A DNA stretch of 64,000 nucleotides, taken from the NCBI RefSeq assembly GCF_900156205.1, contig NZ_FTNA01000008.1, positions 88,010 to 152,009 of the forward strand. The letters run 5' to 3'. Origin of the DNA: Leptospira interrogans. GTDB lineage: Bacteria; Spirochaetota; Leptospiria; Leptospirales; Leptospiraceae. A program made the position numbers and the translations under genes. The notes beneath the pieces were generated by a model. That model was given only the letters and a program-made list of their open reading frames with translations. It ran no database searches and was not told where the DNA came from. Positions within the stretch are counted from its first letter, which is position 1. Each line of letters opens with the position of its first letter. This document shows positions 32,665 to 51,618 of this stretch, one piece after another.

Positions 32665-34824
32665 TTATTTTTTAAATTTATAAAGGGCATTTTTTAATTT
32701 AGAATACCAGATTCCGTTTTTTTTCAAAAAAATTGCAGGAGCGCCTAACGGAGCTTCCACTTTTACTTCGTTTTTTCCAGTAAAAATTTTCTCGGTCCAA
32801 ACGTGTTCCCATTCTCCTTCTGGTAGATAACCAGACACGAAAATTTCCCCTTCCTCCAAAACTGGAAAAACTAAAAGGTCTTCACCTAAAAGAAATTCTC
32901 TTTTGAGATCGTGAGTTTTTCGATCCATCGAATAATGTAAGTAAAGTGGTCTTACAACAGGAAGTCCTGTCTTAAAAGCTTCCTTTATAAGAAATTTGAG
33001 ATACTCTTTTAATGCGAAGTGCATCTTTCCATATCTGGCAAATTCTTGGATCGTTTCTTCATCCGAATAAGATTGATGATTTTTTTCGGGACGGTTTCCT
33101 TCGTGAGTTCGAAACACTGAACTAAATACATTCAATTCCGCCCAACGTAAAAATAATTCTTTGGACCTATGATAATTTCGGATCGGATTATTGATCGTAG
33201 TATATCCACCTATATCACTATGATTGATTGAAATTCCACTCAATCCCCCAGAAAGAAGTGCGGTCACAGCAGATACAATTCCGTCGTGTTCTCCCCAACT
33301 GACCATCTGATCCCCTTCCCAAAAAAGGGTGGAATGTTTCATCGAACCACTATACCCAGATCTCGTAAAGAATACGATCTTACCTTCTTTTCCAACATTT
33401 CGAATCGCTTCTCTATTGATCCGAGCCCATTCGACCGGATACACGTTATGATAAACATCTGCAGAAATTCCGGAATACAAACTTGCGTCTAAAGGAAGCC
33501 ATTCTCCAAAATCAGCCATCCATCCGGAAAGCCCGACTCCGATTAGATTTTTTTGAATGATTTTTTGAATCCATTTCACCGCTTCCGGGTGAGTCAAATC
33601 TAAAAGAACCGCAGGAAAACCTACGGTTTCAATTACGTAATTATTTCCGTTTTTATCTTTTATTAAATATCCTTTTTGTACAGCTTCTTCGTAGAGCGGT
33701 CCTTCTGTTGCTAAAAAAGGATTCAAATATCCTAATACATGAATTCCTTGTTTGTTTAAATCGGAACAAAAATTTTTAAATTCCGGATAAAACTTTTCGT
33801 CCGCGATCCATCTCCACCACAACTGAGACCCGAAACTAGTTTTTCTTCTTCCAACCCAATCTTGAATCCAAAGCGCCGTAATCGGGTTTCCTTCTTTTCT
33901 GGCGGCCTCGATTTGTTTTAGAACTTTTTCTTTTCCACCTTGTATTCCCAACCAAGTTCCATAGGCCCAGTCCGGAAGTTCCGGTGTCCTTCCAGTTTTT
34001 TCAGTAAACTTTTGCACAAGTTTGATTGGAGAAGAATCTTTCCAAATGATTCCTTGAAGACCATTTTCTCTAAACTCTACTAAAATTTCCTCCGAATTAG
34101 AAAAATCAAATTTTGAATAAGATGAATTTTCAAAATAAACGGATCTGTTTTTGGAAGTCAGAAAAAATGGAATCGGAGCGTAAGTAGTATATTCGTTTCC
34201 ACCCGCATCCGCAAGAAGGTTAGCCCCTGTAGTGATCGGTTGATCCCCCCTTCCAACTCCTTGTTCTTCCGTAAATAAAAAAGGTGTTTTACCTTTTAGA
34301 TTAAAATGACTGAACTGTTCCCCAAGCCCAAAAATATTTTCGGTTTCATCCGAAACCATTCTAAAGTAAGAACGATTTAAAGAAACGTCTTCGATCTTTA
34401 TCTTAAATCGAATTGATATTTCGTCTAACGGTATAAAAACGATTTCATACTTGCTTCTACAACCTTTTCCTTCTAAAATTCCTGAAATTTTAAAATCGTT
34501 CAAGGAAGAAATCATAGTTTCAATACTCTGAAAATCACATCGAAATATAATTTTATCTTTAATATGAAAAGAAGCGAATTTATATTTCACTTCCTGTTCT
34601 CCCTTTGCCGCGGATAAAAAAGGTTTCACCATAGAAAGTTCTAAAAAAGTTCCCGCAACGGAACGTATTTCTAAAACGTTTTCTTTTTGGATTGCTTGAA
34701 AGTTTTTACCGAAGGAAAATTGTTTTTTAGAAGGAAGATCTATTTTTGTGTAATCTGCAAAAGGTCCGGAACAAGATAAAAAACTCGAAAAAATAAACGC
34801 CAAAATCACACGTTGAAAAAACAT
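32665..34824 (-). CDS. GH31 alpha-glycosidase lipoprotein, related to sulfoquinovosidases
   Basis: 719 residues. The signal ends SSFLSC (lipobox, Cys18), so the enzyme is probably membrane-anchored. The GH31 barrel has nucleophile D438 (GWMADFGEWLP) and acid/base D505 (FWEGDQ), 67 residues apart as in E. coli sulfoquinovosidase YihQ (D405/D472, recalled). The flanking sequences (QDWVGRR, SDIGGYTT, RTHEGNRP, HYS, FLLGEDLLVFPV) also follow YihQ closely. By that alignment Gln321, Trp337 and Tyr541 match the sulfonate-binding Q288, W304 and Y508. The key Arg301, however, is Gln334. The true substrate is therefore uncertain. Confidence 0.88.
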   Translation of the reverse strand: MFFQRVILAFIFSSFLSCSGPFADYTKIDLPSKKQFSFGKNFQAIQKENVLEIRSVAGTFLELSMVKPFLSAAKGEQEVKYKFASFHIKDKIIFRCDFQSIETMISSLNDFKISGILEGKGCRSKYEIVFIPLDEISIRFKIKIEDVSLNRSYFRMVSDETENIFGLGEQFSHFNLKGKTPFLFTEEQGVGRGDQPITTGANLLADAGGNEYTTYAPIPFFLTSKNRSVYFENSSYSKFDFSNSEEILVEFRENGLQGIIWKDSSPIKLVQKFTEKTGRTPELPDWAYGTWLGIQGGKEKVLKQIEAARKEGNPITALWIQDWVGRRKTSFGSQLWWRWIADEKFYPEFKNFCSDLNKQGIHVLGYLNPFLATEGPLYEEAVQKGYLIKDKNGNNYVIETVGFPAVLLDLTHPEAVKWIQKIIQKNLIGVGLSGWMADFGEWLPLDASLYSGISADVYHNVYPVEWARINREAIRNVGKEGKIVFFTRSGYSGSMKHSTLFWEGDQMVSWGEHDGIVSAVTALLSGGLSGISINHSDIGGYTTINNPIRNYHRSKELFLRWAELNVFSSVFRTHEGNRPEKNHQSYSDEETIQEFARYGKMHFALKEYLKFLIKEAFKTGLPVVRPLYLHYSMDRKTHDLKREFLLGEDLLVFPVLEEGEIFVSGYLPEGEWEHVWTEKIFTGKNEVKVEAPLGAPAIFLKKNGIWYSKLKNALYKFKK

Positions 34825-34920
34825 TCAATTTTCCTTATAAACCGATAAGATATTTTTAAATGAATTCCGTTTTTTAGTTTGTTCAAACTAAAATTCTAAA
34901 ACGATCAGAAAAATCCCAGT

Positions 34921-35415
34921 TCAAATCGATTCGGTAGATAAAAGTAAGAATGGATTTAACAAATTTCGCATCGAATTTCCTCTTTTTCGAACGCTCACAT
35001 ATGTTTCCGTAAAATTCGCTCTCGGCCAGTTCTCATTGGTGTCGAAATTATGCATCATCAGAAGCATCTTCGGTTCTGCTTTTCTGACCAATCCTATTAG
35101 ATTTTTTTTAGGATGTTTTATAATTTCAAATTCGTCAACAAAAGGTTTTTCCGGATCCACATTTGTAAAATACGTCAACGCAATTACATATCTTTGGTCT
35201 ATAATTATTTCATAATATGCTGGTAGTCCATGTTCCCAAAAATCGTCCACATAGATCGCAACTTTACAATACGTAATTCCGGTTTCTAATTCCCCTATTT
35301 TAGTTTTTCCTTGATAAGGATTTTCAGGCCAATTCAAATAAATGAAACAAAGTAAAATCGCCTGTATCACATTCAATATGAGTAACCATATATAATTTTT
35401 CTTGAAAAAGAACAT
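34921..35415 (-). CDS. Membrane-anchored hypothetical protein
   Basis: 164 residues. One N-terminal hydrophobic segment (about 9-28, after MFFFKKN) acts as an uncleaved anchor or signal. The rest is a soluble domain with alternating strands and no recognised motif. It stands between the GH31 and rhodanese-like genes with about 100 and 200 bases of spacer, so it may have its own promoter. Confidence 0.65.
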   Translation of the reverse strand: MFFFKKNYIWLLILNVIQAILLCFIYLNWPENPYQGKTKIGELETGITYCKVAIYVDDFWEHGLPAYYEIIIDQRYVIALTYFTNVDPEKPFVDEFEIIKHPKKNLIGLVRKAEPKMLLMMHNFDTNENWPRANFTETYVSVRKRGNSMRNLLNPFLLLSTESI

Positions 35416-35613
35416 TTTTAGATCCTCAAAAGATTCAGAAAACTTAAAATGTAAGAATTCGTTCGTTTTTTAACGTCTAAAATTCGCAAACAGACTTTTT
35501 AAATCCGCCGACATAACCGGAGTTTGTTTTTACTTCCGTACAATTTTCGCCGTAAACGGTCTCTTAAAAACAAACTTTACGTTTATAGTATATTCAAAAT
35601 TTTGAATTAGAAT

Positions 35614-36471
35614 TTATTTACGATCAGCTCCGCCTACTCTAGGCGCCGCGCCGCCGGCCCCGGTTTGTCCGTAAACCGAAACCGCCTGTTTAGGAAGACT
35701 GGATTTTCTCCATTCGAACCAAGAACCCTGGTATGTATGAACGTCCAGATAACCTACTTCACGTAACATCAAAGCCAAAAGAGAAGACCTTGCTCCGTTA
35801 TAATCGTAAATGATAGTGGTTCTTTCGGGCATAAACGGAAAGGATCTGAGTTTTTTATTAAACTGAGTTTTTTCGATTAGATTCCCTTGGCCGTCGTATA
35901 AAATTCTCCAATCCCAAAGAAACGCTCCCGGTAAACGACCGCATAATGAACCTGGTTCGGGAGCCGTAAGTCTAGGAAGTTTTCCTTCGTATTCTTCTTG
36001 AGTTCTTGTATCAAAAATCTGAAGTCGTGTTAAATTTTTTTCTAAGAATGCTTTGTCTACGATTCCTTCTAACTTTCTAGGTTTATCCCCCGGACCTAGT
36101 TCCATTTCTCTGGAACCTTTTTCCTGAGCGACTCCAGAAACCGGCCAACGATTTCCATATAAAAATGCGTTTTGAAAACCGGCCGCTCTCAAGAGATAAA
36201 CCATTCTAGAAGCAAACATTCCCATTCCTTCATCAAAAGCGATGACTCTAGTCGCTCCTTCTTTCTCTATGAGTTTTAGAATTTCTTCTAAAGGCCCGGT
36301 CATCTTTTTCTGAGATTCAGGATCCGAAGCAAAAGCCTTTTTAATAAAAGGAAAACTGTAAGCTCCTTTCAAAGTGGCTTCCTGATACCCAGAAGCCGAG
36401 CGGCAATCGATCAAAAAATCCTTATCGTTGAATTCAGTTTTTATAAAGTTCCAGCTGGACAAACAAACCAC
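35614..36471 (-). CDS. Two-domain rhodanese-fold protein without catalytic cysteines
   Basis: 285 residues. Two rhodanese-like domains: the first (about 5-115) opens with [19 protein letters not shown], and the second (about 137-258) with [13 protein letters not shown]. In active sulfurtransferases the loop after the central strand is C-x-x-G-x-R. Here the corresponding segments are [11 protein letters not shown] (D80) and YDYNGARSS (D223), so neither has the cysteine. The fold is clear, but sulfur transfer is unlikely. The C-terminus is a glycine-rich basic tail. The start at 36471 lies 214 bases from the divergent secreted-protein gene. Confidence 0.82.
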   Translation of the reverse strand: MVCLSSWNFIKTEFNDKDFLIDCRSASGYQEATLKGAYSFPFIKKAFASDPESQKKMTGPLEEILKLIEKEGATRVIAFDEGMGMFASRMVYLLRAAGFQNAFLYGNRWPVSGVAQEKGSREMELGPGDKPRKLEGIVDKAFLEKNLTRLQIFDTRTQEEYEGKLPRLTAPEPGSLCGRLPGAFLWDWRILYDGQGNLIEKTQFNKKLRSFPFMPERTTIIYDYNGARSSLLALMLREVGYLDVHTYQGSWFEWRKSSLPKQAVSVYGQTGAGGAAPRVGGADRK

Positions 36472-36685
36472 CCTATCGCTTCGAGACGATTCTCTATTTG
36501 AATTTAACCATTATTTTCAGCCCGAAAATTCCGATGTACTTTTTTTTTAAAAAACATCTTAAATTTGGGACATAAGTTTTTATAAAAATGAAAGACCCAA
36601 TTCTACCAAAGAAGTAATTCGGAATCCATTTTCTTTGTTCAATAGGATTCAACATCCAGGGGGAAGAAATCCGATATTCTAAACA

Positions 36686-37541
36686 ATGATAAAAGAATTC
36701 AGGAAAAACCATTCTTTCCCTCGAATTTTTCCGAAGGAATATTCCCGGAAAATACGAGTGTGGGTTTTCTTTCTTTTATTTTTGATTTCCGGTAACACAC
36801 AACCAGAGGAAACAAACCAATTTCCAGAAATTCTTAGATCCTTTGTTCAAGAATTTCAAAAACATCCTTCCGAATCCACGGTTCAATCTTTTCGAACCAA
36901 ATACCCTTCTTTTAAAACTGGAAACTGTAATTTTGAAGAATCGGAACGTTTTGAAAAAGTAGTCTATCTTTCCTACAAATGTAAGGAAAAACAATGGCCT
37001 GGTTTTATCTATTTAGGCGGAGGTTCTGAATTTTGGAAAGATCCTGCCGCAGAAATTTCCTTCGGAGAAATTTTAAAAATTGGTAAGAAGGTTTTTCTAG
37101 AAGTAAAACCTTTCCACGAAGACGGATTTGAAAAAAAATCATTCGGAAAAAATCGCATTTCGTCAAAAACTCATTCCTATCCAAAAGAATATAAGGACAA
37201 TCACGGACTTCAGTATTTCCTAAGTATTGCAAAACATCCTGCAAAGAGAAATCTAAGTAGCGGAAAAGAAATCTTTTTCGATTCTACTTGTCCTTTGATT
37301 TTCTTAAAAAAGGATTCTGATTTTTATTGGGAGAAAGTGATCTATTATTCTTTTCAAGCAAGTTGTATCCCTTCTTCCCCTTATTCTTATATCCGAATCC
37401 GTTCTGATTTTTTAGGGAAAATTAGACTGGATGATAAAGACACGGATCAGATTCAAGAAGGCTCTAAATATCTAGGCAAATTAAAAATTCAATCCATAGA
37501 AGCGGATAAAATCCTCTGGCATCAGGAAGCGGAAATCTACA

Positions 37542-37549
<8 letters not shown>
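36686..37549 (+). CDS. Exported protein upstream of the protease pair, unknown function
   Basis: 287 residues. A basic N-terminal region (to about 26) precedes a hydrophobic signal segment ([15 protein letters not shown]), so it is probably exported. The mature part has several cysteines (around [19 protein letters not shown] and ASCIPS) that could form disulfides, and many strands. I recognise no family. It overlaps the protease gene by 8 bases and is the first gene of a three-gene operon, so it may be a partner or substrate of the protease. Confidence 0.7.
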
Positions 37550-40371
<2,822 letters not shown>

Positions 40372-40375
40372 TCCT

Positions 40376-41281
40376 ATGCGAATTCTTTTTTTAGACGATG
40401 AAGAAATGATCCGAGATTTGTTCCGAGAAATTTTTGGAACCATACACGATCTCACTTTAATCGGAAGTGCCGAAGAAGCTTTAGAAGTCTGTAAAGACAA
40501 AAGTTTCGACCTAATTATAACCGATGTACGTCTTCCTAAAATGAGTGGAATCGATTTTATTTCCAGACTAAGAGATAAAGAAATCAACACTCCATTTATC
40601 GTAATTACCGGAAATCAGGATATAGAAATTTCCATCCGGGCGCTTCGGTTAGGTGCAGTGGATTTTTTTATCAAACCATTTAGAATGGACGCAATCCGTC
40701 ATTCTCTTCAGAAATTCGAAAGCCTATTCATTTCCAGTCAAGAACTCATCAGTAAAAATCATTTTCAATTGACTCATTCCAAACAAAATTTTGCGATCAA
40801 ACCCAGTCTCAAAAACCTGAATCAATACGTGAATTTGGTCATGCGTTCTATTTCTTTAACTCCTGGGATTCATACGGACGATATACTTTCCATTAAACTC
40901 GCCTTATACGAGTTACTCGGAAACGCGATCGAACACGGTTTTGCCGGAATCAGTTACGAACACAAGGCAAGTCTTCTTTCCTCCGATGTGGACTACGTTG
41001 ATCACGTGGATAAAATCTGCGCTGATATAAACGAATGTGTTCTACTCGAAATTGGTTTTGAAGACCAAAAAGTTTACGTCTCTCTTAAAGACCGAGGAGC
41101 TGGTTTTGATCCTTCTAAGGTTCCGGACCCGGTCACAGATCCTAACGCGAGTTATCTTTCGGGTAGAGGAATTTTTTTAGCAAGAATGAACGTAGACGAA
41201 CTCGTTTACAACGATATTGGCAACGAGGTAAGCTTTAGTAAAACCTTAAAAAGGGCTAATTCAAAAGTGAACGCCAGCTGA
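40376..41281 (+). CDS. Receiver-HATPase response regulator (RsbW-like anti-sigma kinase output)
   Basis: 301 residues from the ATG at 40376; a TTG three codons upstream is in frame. The receiver domain (1-120) has the acidic pair D7-D8, phosphoacceptor D50 (IITDVRLP) and K100 (FFIKPF). The C-terminal half is a HATPase_c domain of the serine-kinase/anti-sigma type, with N-box YELLGNAIEHGF and G-boxes DRGAGFD and SGRGIFLA. Such domains phosphorylate STAS proteins or bind sigma factors. The output opposes that of the receiver-PP2C protein at 11166-12275. Its end overlaps the convergent barrel gene by 21 bases. Confidence 0.88.
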   Translation: MRILFLDDEEMIRDLFREIFGTIHDLTLIGSAEEALEVCKDKSFDLIITDVRLPKMSGIDFISRLRDKEINTPFIVITGNQDIEISIRALRLGAVDFFIKPFRMDAIRHSLQKFESLFISSQELISKNHFQLTHSKQNFAIKPSLKNLNQYVNLVMRSISLTPGIHTDDILSIKLALYELLGNAIEHGFAGISYEHKASLLSSDVDYVDHVDKICADINECVLLEIGFEDQKVYVSLKDRGAGFDPSKVPDPVTDPNASYLSGRGIFLARMNVDELVYNDIGNEVSFSKTLKRANSKVNAS

Positions 41282-42969
41282 AAGATAAATCCTGGAATAT
41301 TCCCGTTTTGGTTCGTCTACTTTCCATTCTTCGAAAAATAGCTTTTTCTCTTTCTGTGGATCTACATAAGCATAGGATAAGCTCATTAGAATATAAGAAT
41401 GTTCTGATTGATACCCGCCAGTCAAAACTCCTTCCCATCCTCGTCCAATTGCAGAAGAAGTAGTTACGATCATTCCTTGAGCAGTCCACTTATGATCCCA
41501 GTTTTTTTTTATTCCTAATTCTAGTAGTTTGATTCCTTTGTTTTCAAAATTTGGTCTTGTTACAACCCCATCTTCTTGAAATATATTTCCTTCTTGTATC
41601 AACAGACTTTCCATCAATAAAAAAGATGTTTTTCCTCCATATCCTCTTGGATCAGTTCTTATCCCGGAATAACCGTTTGACTTTCGATCGATCTTCAGCT
41701 CCTCGTCTTTGGAAGTATAAAATCCTCCCAAAAAATACTCCGCTTCCGGTCTTTCCCATACTATTTTAGATCCGATAAAACTTCCTTTTGTGGTCTGAGT
41801 GGTATCGTTACTTTGAAACGGATCGAGCCCATATTCCCTCGACCCAATCACTTTGATCGCATCCAAATCTATTCTAAAACCCCAAAATTTAGAGGAAGAC
41901 AATTCAAATCCATAATATTGATAAGCTCCATAGGGTCTATATGGTTCTTCTTTTCTGTATAGATCTCCCCTGACCGCATCCTGTCTAGATTCTTTATACA
42001 AATAGTAGAATATTCTAAAATTCTGAATCCAAGGTTTTTCCAGTATTTGAATACTTCCGCCAGAAATCCTTTGAGGTGATTCGCTTCTATCTCGTTCTGT
42101 ATATAAGGCAGTATTCTGCATTTGTGCCCCCATCATAGAAGCGCTTACACCGTATTTTTTCAAATGAATTTGAAATTCTCCGTAATTTAAAAACCCTACG
42201 AACATAAATCCATTTCTATCTAATCTTTGATACCCTCTTCCCATTTCGGTTCCAATTCGTAAATTCGGTGATTCCATCCCTGCTATCCATAAAAGCTCTC
42301 CGTCCGCGCCTTTGGTTATAGTTTTGTTTCCGCTTACGTTTTCTTCATATTGTAAATAAGGAGATATTAGAATTTTATTATATATTTGCTCACCTTTGTA
42401 TTTCCATCCTACTTCGGGGCTAAAGATTCCTCTGGAAAAACTTCGGTCAGATTTTTCTCCCCAAACCCCTCCTTTTTGTCTTAAACCTCTATAAATCAAA
42501 GCTCCATTTCCATAAAATCCAGTAGTTTGTTTTTTATAGCCTACACTTTCTTTTTCTTTGAATTCGTTTTTACCGGCTTCGTTTGTATTTATTTCTTCAC
42601 GAGTTTTTGTTAAATTTTCATCTTTATCCGGTTCGATTTCGTCATATCTTCCTTTTCCTGTTAGATCTCTTTTTCCGTCCTTTAGCAATAATAGATCATC
42701 CAATCTATATCCAGAATAGGATTCAGACGCAACTGCTTTAGAAATTAGGAATATACAAATTATAGAAAATACATAAGGGTTTAATTTTTTTGATTCGCGT
42801 AACTTAAATTCTTTGGATCTGTTTTTGCGAGCTGAAAGGAAAATTAATGAATTTTTTAGATGATTTTTTTTTATTCTCAGATCGATTAAAAACTTACCGA
42901 TCAAAACCAAAAGTCTAGTCCGCGTAACAAAACCTTCCGCACATTTTTTTTGCGTATTTAAACTCAGTT

Positions 42970-42973
<4 letters not shown>
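41261..42973 (-). CDS. Predicted outer-membrane beta-barrel with unusual N-terminal extension
   Basis: 570 residues as read. The ATG at 42973 overlaps the flippase stop (ATGA). The signal peptide (YVFSIICIFLISKAVASES) does not begin until about residue 66, behind a strongly basic stretch. No ATG occurs in between, so either the extension is real or a TTG nearer the signal is used. After a charged linker (about 90-145), the rest is a series of amphipathic strands with Tyr/Gly turns, ending SAGVHF with a C-terminal Phe: a barrel of perhaps 16-18 strands. The operon context with a flippase suggests polysaccharide or envelope export. No family is recognised with certainty. Confidence 0.72.
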
Positions 42974-44256
<1,283 letters not shown>

Positions 44257-44257
44257 T

Positions 44258-45223
<966 letters not shown>

Positions 45224-45459
45224 TTTTACTTTCTCCTAATTTTTAAATGGATAGAGAGATAAACAAACAGTTAAAACCTTTATTTTTTTGTAAAATGTAA
45301 GATATACAATTTACTCCGATCTTTCTACACTTGCAGTCTTTGGTGTGTATTAGTTTTATAACATTCTAAAAATCCAACTTGATGAATTCGATTCCTTTCC
45401 GTAGAATGATTTCTAAATCCTATATTGATTGAACACACGTTCGAAAAGCAGAACCTCGC

Positions 45460-46257
<798 letters not shown>

Positions 46258-46293
46258 AATTGTTTTTTTGAATATTAGAATAGTAGAATTTAT

Positions 46294-49671
<3,378 letters not shown>

Positions 49672-49814
49672 GAAAAACTTTTGTTTTTACTGATCGATGA
49701 TTCTTTATAGAACTCCATAGTTATTTAAATCCTAGTTGGAAAGATAAGTAATACAAATAATTATTTCTATTCGAAATCCTCTTCTAGTTCCAATTTGGTT
49801 TCTCAGACGTTATA

Positions 49815-49914
49815 AATAGAGTTGTTGAAAAATAAATTCTCCATCTTGTTTCTGTTTCATGAAATGGTCACCATGTTAATCGTCGCTATGAAACTTTTCA
49901 AAAACTCTAATATA
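49815..49914. mobile_element. MITE-like family A copy, reverse orientation
   Basis: Left AATAGAGTTGTTGAAAAATA, right TTTTCAAAAACTCTAATATA. The interior has ATCTTGTTTCTGTTTCATGA. It lies 38 bases upstream of the M24 peptidase start and so may form part of its 5' leader. Confidence 0.65.
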
Positions 49915-49951
49915 TAAAGATAGTTTACCTACTTTTATATTAACAAAAAAT

Positions 49952-50623
49952 ATGAATGATAAAATTAAATATTTAAAAGAAGCACAAGAAAAAGCTGAAG
50001 TTTTATTCTCTTTGATCGATGAAAAACAATTAATCAAAGCAAATAAAACCGAGAAACAATTAAGTGAGGAAATTTATCAACTTGCAAAGGAATTCCTTGG
50101 AATTTCTAAATTCTGGCACAAAAAAATTGTTAGAGCCGGTATAAATTCTGTACTTCCCTATGATTTTAATCCTAAAAATTCATTCATCCAAGAAGATGAC
50201 ATCGTCTGGGTAGATTTTGGGCCGATATTTAACTCCTATGAAGCTGACTTAGGAAGAACTTATGTTTTAGGAAACGATCCAGAAAAAGTAAAAATTAAAG
50301 AAGCGACTGAAATTACCTGGCACGAGACTAGAGATTATTATATTTCCAAAGAAAAAATTTCAGGAAAAGAATTATTTGAATTTGTAACAGAAAAAGCTTT
50401 AGAAAATGGATTTCTTTTTGGAAATGATATAGCTGGTCATTTAATCGATCAGTTTTCTCATAATAAGCTTCATAAGAAAACTCCATTGAATTATATATGT
50501 TCCGATAATTATACCGATTTGAAAAACCAATATGAAGGTAAGGATCGTTTTTGGGTTCTTGAAATTCATTTTATCAATAAAGAAAAGACGTATGGAAGTT
50601 TTTTTGAACAATTATTGATATAA
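49952..50623 (+). CDS. Short M24-family (pita-bread) metallopeptidase
   Basis: 223 residues, one creatinase/aminopeptidase-P fold without the N-terminal domain of Xaa-Pro dipeptidases. All five metal ligands can be placed: D88 (VWVDFGP), D99 (EADLGRT), H163 (AGHLIDQ), E204 (VLEIHF) and E219 (GSFFEQ). It therefore looks catalytically competent. The start is the ATG at 49952; no strong Shine-Dalgarno is visible. It stands alone between a family A element and a 1 kb gene-free region. The substrate (X-Pro peptides, or a small molecule as in creatinase) is unknown. Confidence 0.82.
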   Translation: MNDKIKYLKEAQEKAEVLFSLIDEKQLIKANKTEKQLSEEIYQLAKEFLGISKFWHKKIVRAGINSVLPYDFNPKNSFIQEDDIVWVDFGPIFNSYEADLGRTYVLGNDPEKVKIKEATEITWHETRDYYISKEKISGKELFEFVTEKALENGFLFGNDIAGHLIDQFSHNKLHKKTPLNYICSDNYTDLKNQYEGKDRFWVLEIHFINKEKTYGSFFEQLLI

Positions 50624-50774
50624 GCAATCTCGCATAATACTATTATATTACTTTGAAATCTACTCTCACTAGTTACGTTAAGTCAGAACGTAGCATAACA
50701 AATGCAACTCAAAAGAAATGGGTAATTTCTTTAAGTATCTGTTTCGAATATATTTTAGATCAAATTACTCGTTT

Positions 50775-50858
50775 CTATAAAATTGAGTACCGTTAATTTT
50801 ATCACAAAACACTGATTCTATGCAAAATATTAGGTACTTTACTATATAATTATAAGTA
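50775..50858 (+). repeat. Dispersed ~85 bp repeat, well-preserved copy
   Basis: CTATAAAATTGAGTACCGTT, then TTATCACAAAACACTGATTC, then TTATAAGTA. It differs from 28329-28412 at only a few positions. Confidence 0.7.
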
Positions 50859-50910
50859 GTAGAAAAACCAGTAATCCATTTAACGTAAATTAATACGAAA
50901 ATGATCGATG

Positions 50911-50981
50911 CTCTGATCAAGTTATCGGTATTTTATAAAAATTGAATTTGATTTTGGCATTTCACAATAACTTGACCAGAG
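50911..50981. repeat. Inverted repeat, 15 bp arms
   Basis: CTCTGATCAAGTTAT (50911-50925) faces ATAACTTGACCAGAG (50967-50981), with one mismatch and a 41-base loop. It could be the ends of a tiny element. Confidence 0.45.
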
Positions 50982-51618
50982 TTAAAGAGTCCAGTCCGGT
51001 TGCCTGTGGCAAGCCGAATTCACCCTGACTTTCTTACGTCGAACTTACGTTACCGATAATTTAAAGTTTGAATAAATTTGTTTTCTTATCTATAACTTTA
51101 TAAAAATAGAATATTTAAAATCAATAATCCAATTTTTCATTTCTATAATCCATTCTATAATAACTTAAAATTCTTCTAAAATCTATTTGTTAACAAAATA
51201 GAAGATCTTGGGATAAATCTTAATCGATACCTAAAACTTTTTAAAGTTAATACTCTAAAAATCAAAATTTACTATTATATACATTATAAATTTATAATTT
51301 ATATTCCGAATTAGAATATTTTTAGCTCTAAAGAATCTTTTTTTACTCCTTAGAAACCTAACAACCGTTATTTTAACTTAAAAAAATCGCATTATTATTT
51401 ATGACGATTAATCGCAAAACAACGATTTCGCGCAGAAATTTGATTTTAAGATCGTTATTTCTTTTGAAATAAAATATTTCTAGGATTAAATTTGACTTCT
51501 AGTTATTTTTTTATTGACAAACTCAGCGTTATAAACTCGTATTTGTCTTCCTAGTTTCAAATATGTTTTATAAATAGAGTATAGTTTCTTTCTCTCAAAT
51601 TAGATCTGGAGAAAATTC

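Larger units (their letters stand above)
50624..51618. other. 1 kb gene-free stretch
   Basis: No gene supported. It contains the ~85 bp repeat (50775-50858), an inverted repeat (50911-50981), a GC-richer patch (51000-51045) and otherwise AT-rich sequence up to the promoter region of the hydrolase gene. Confidence 0.55.
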
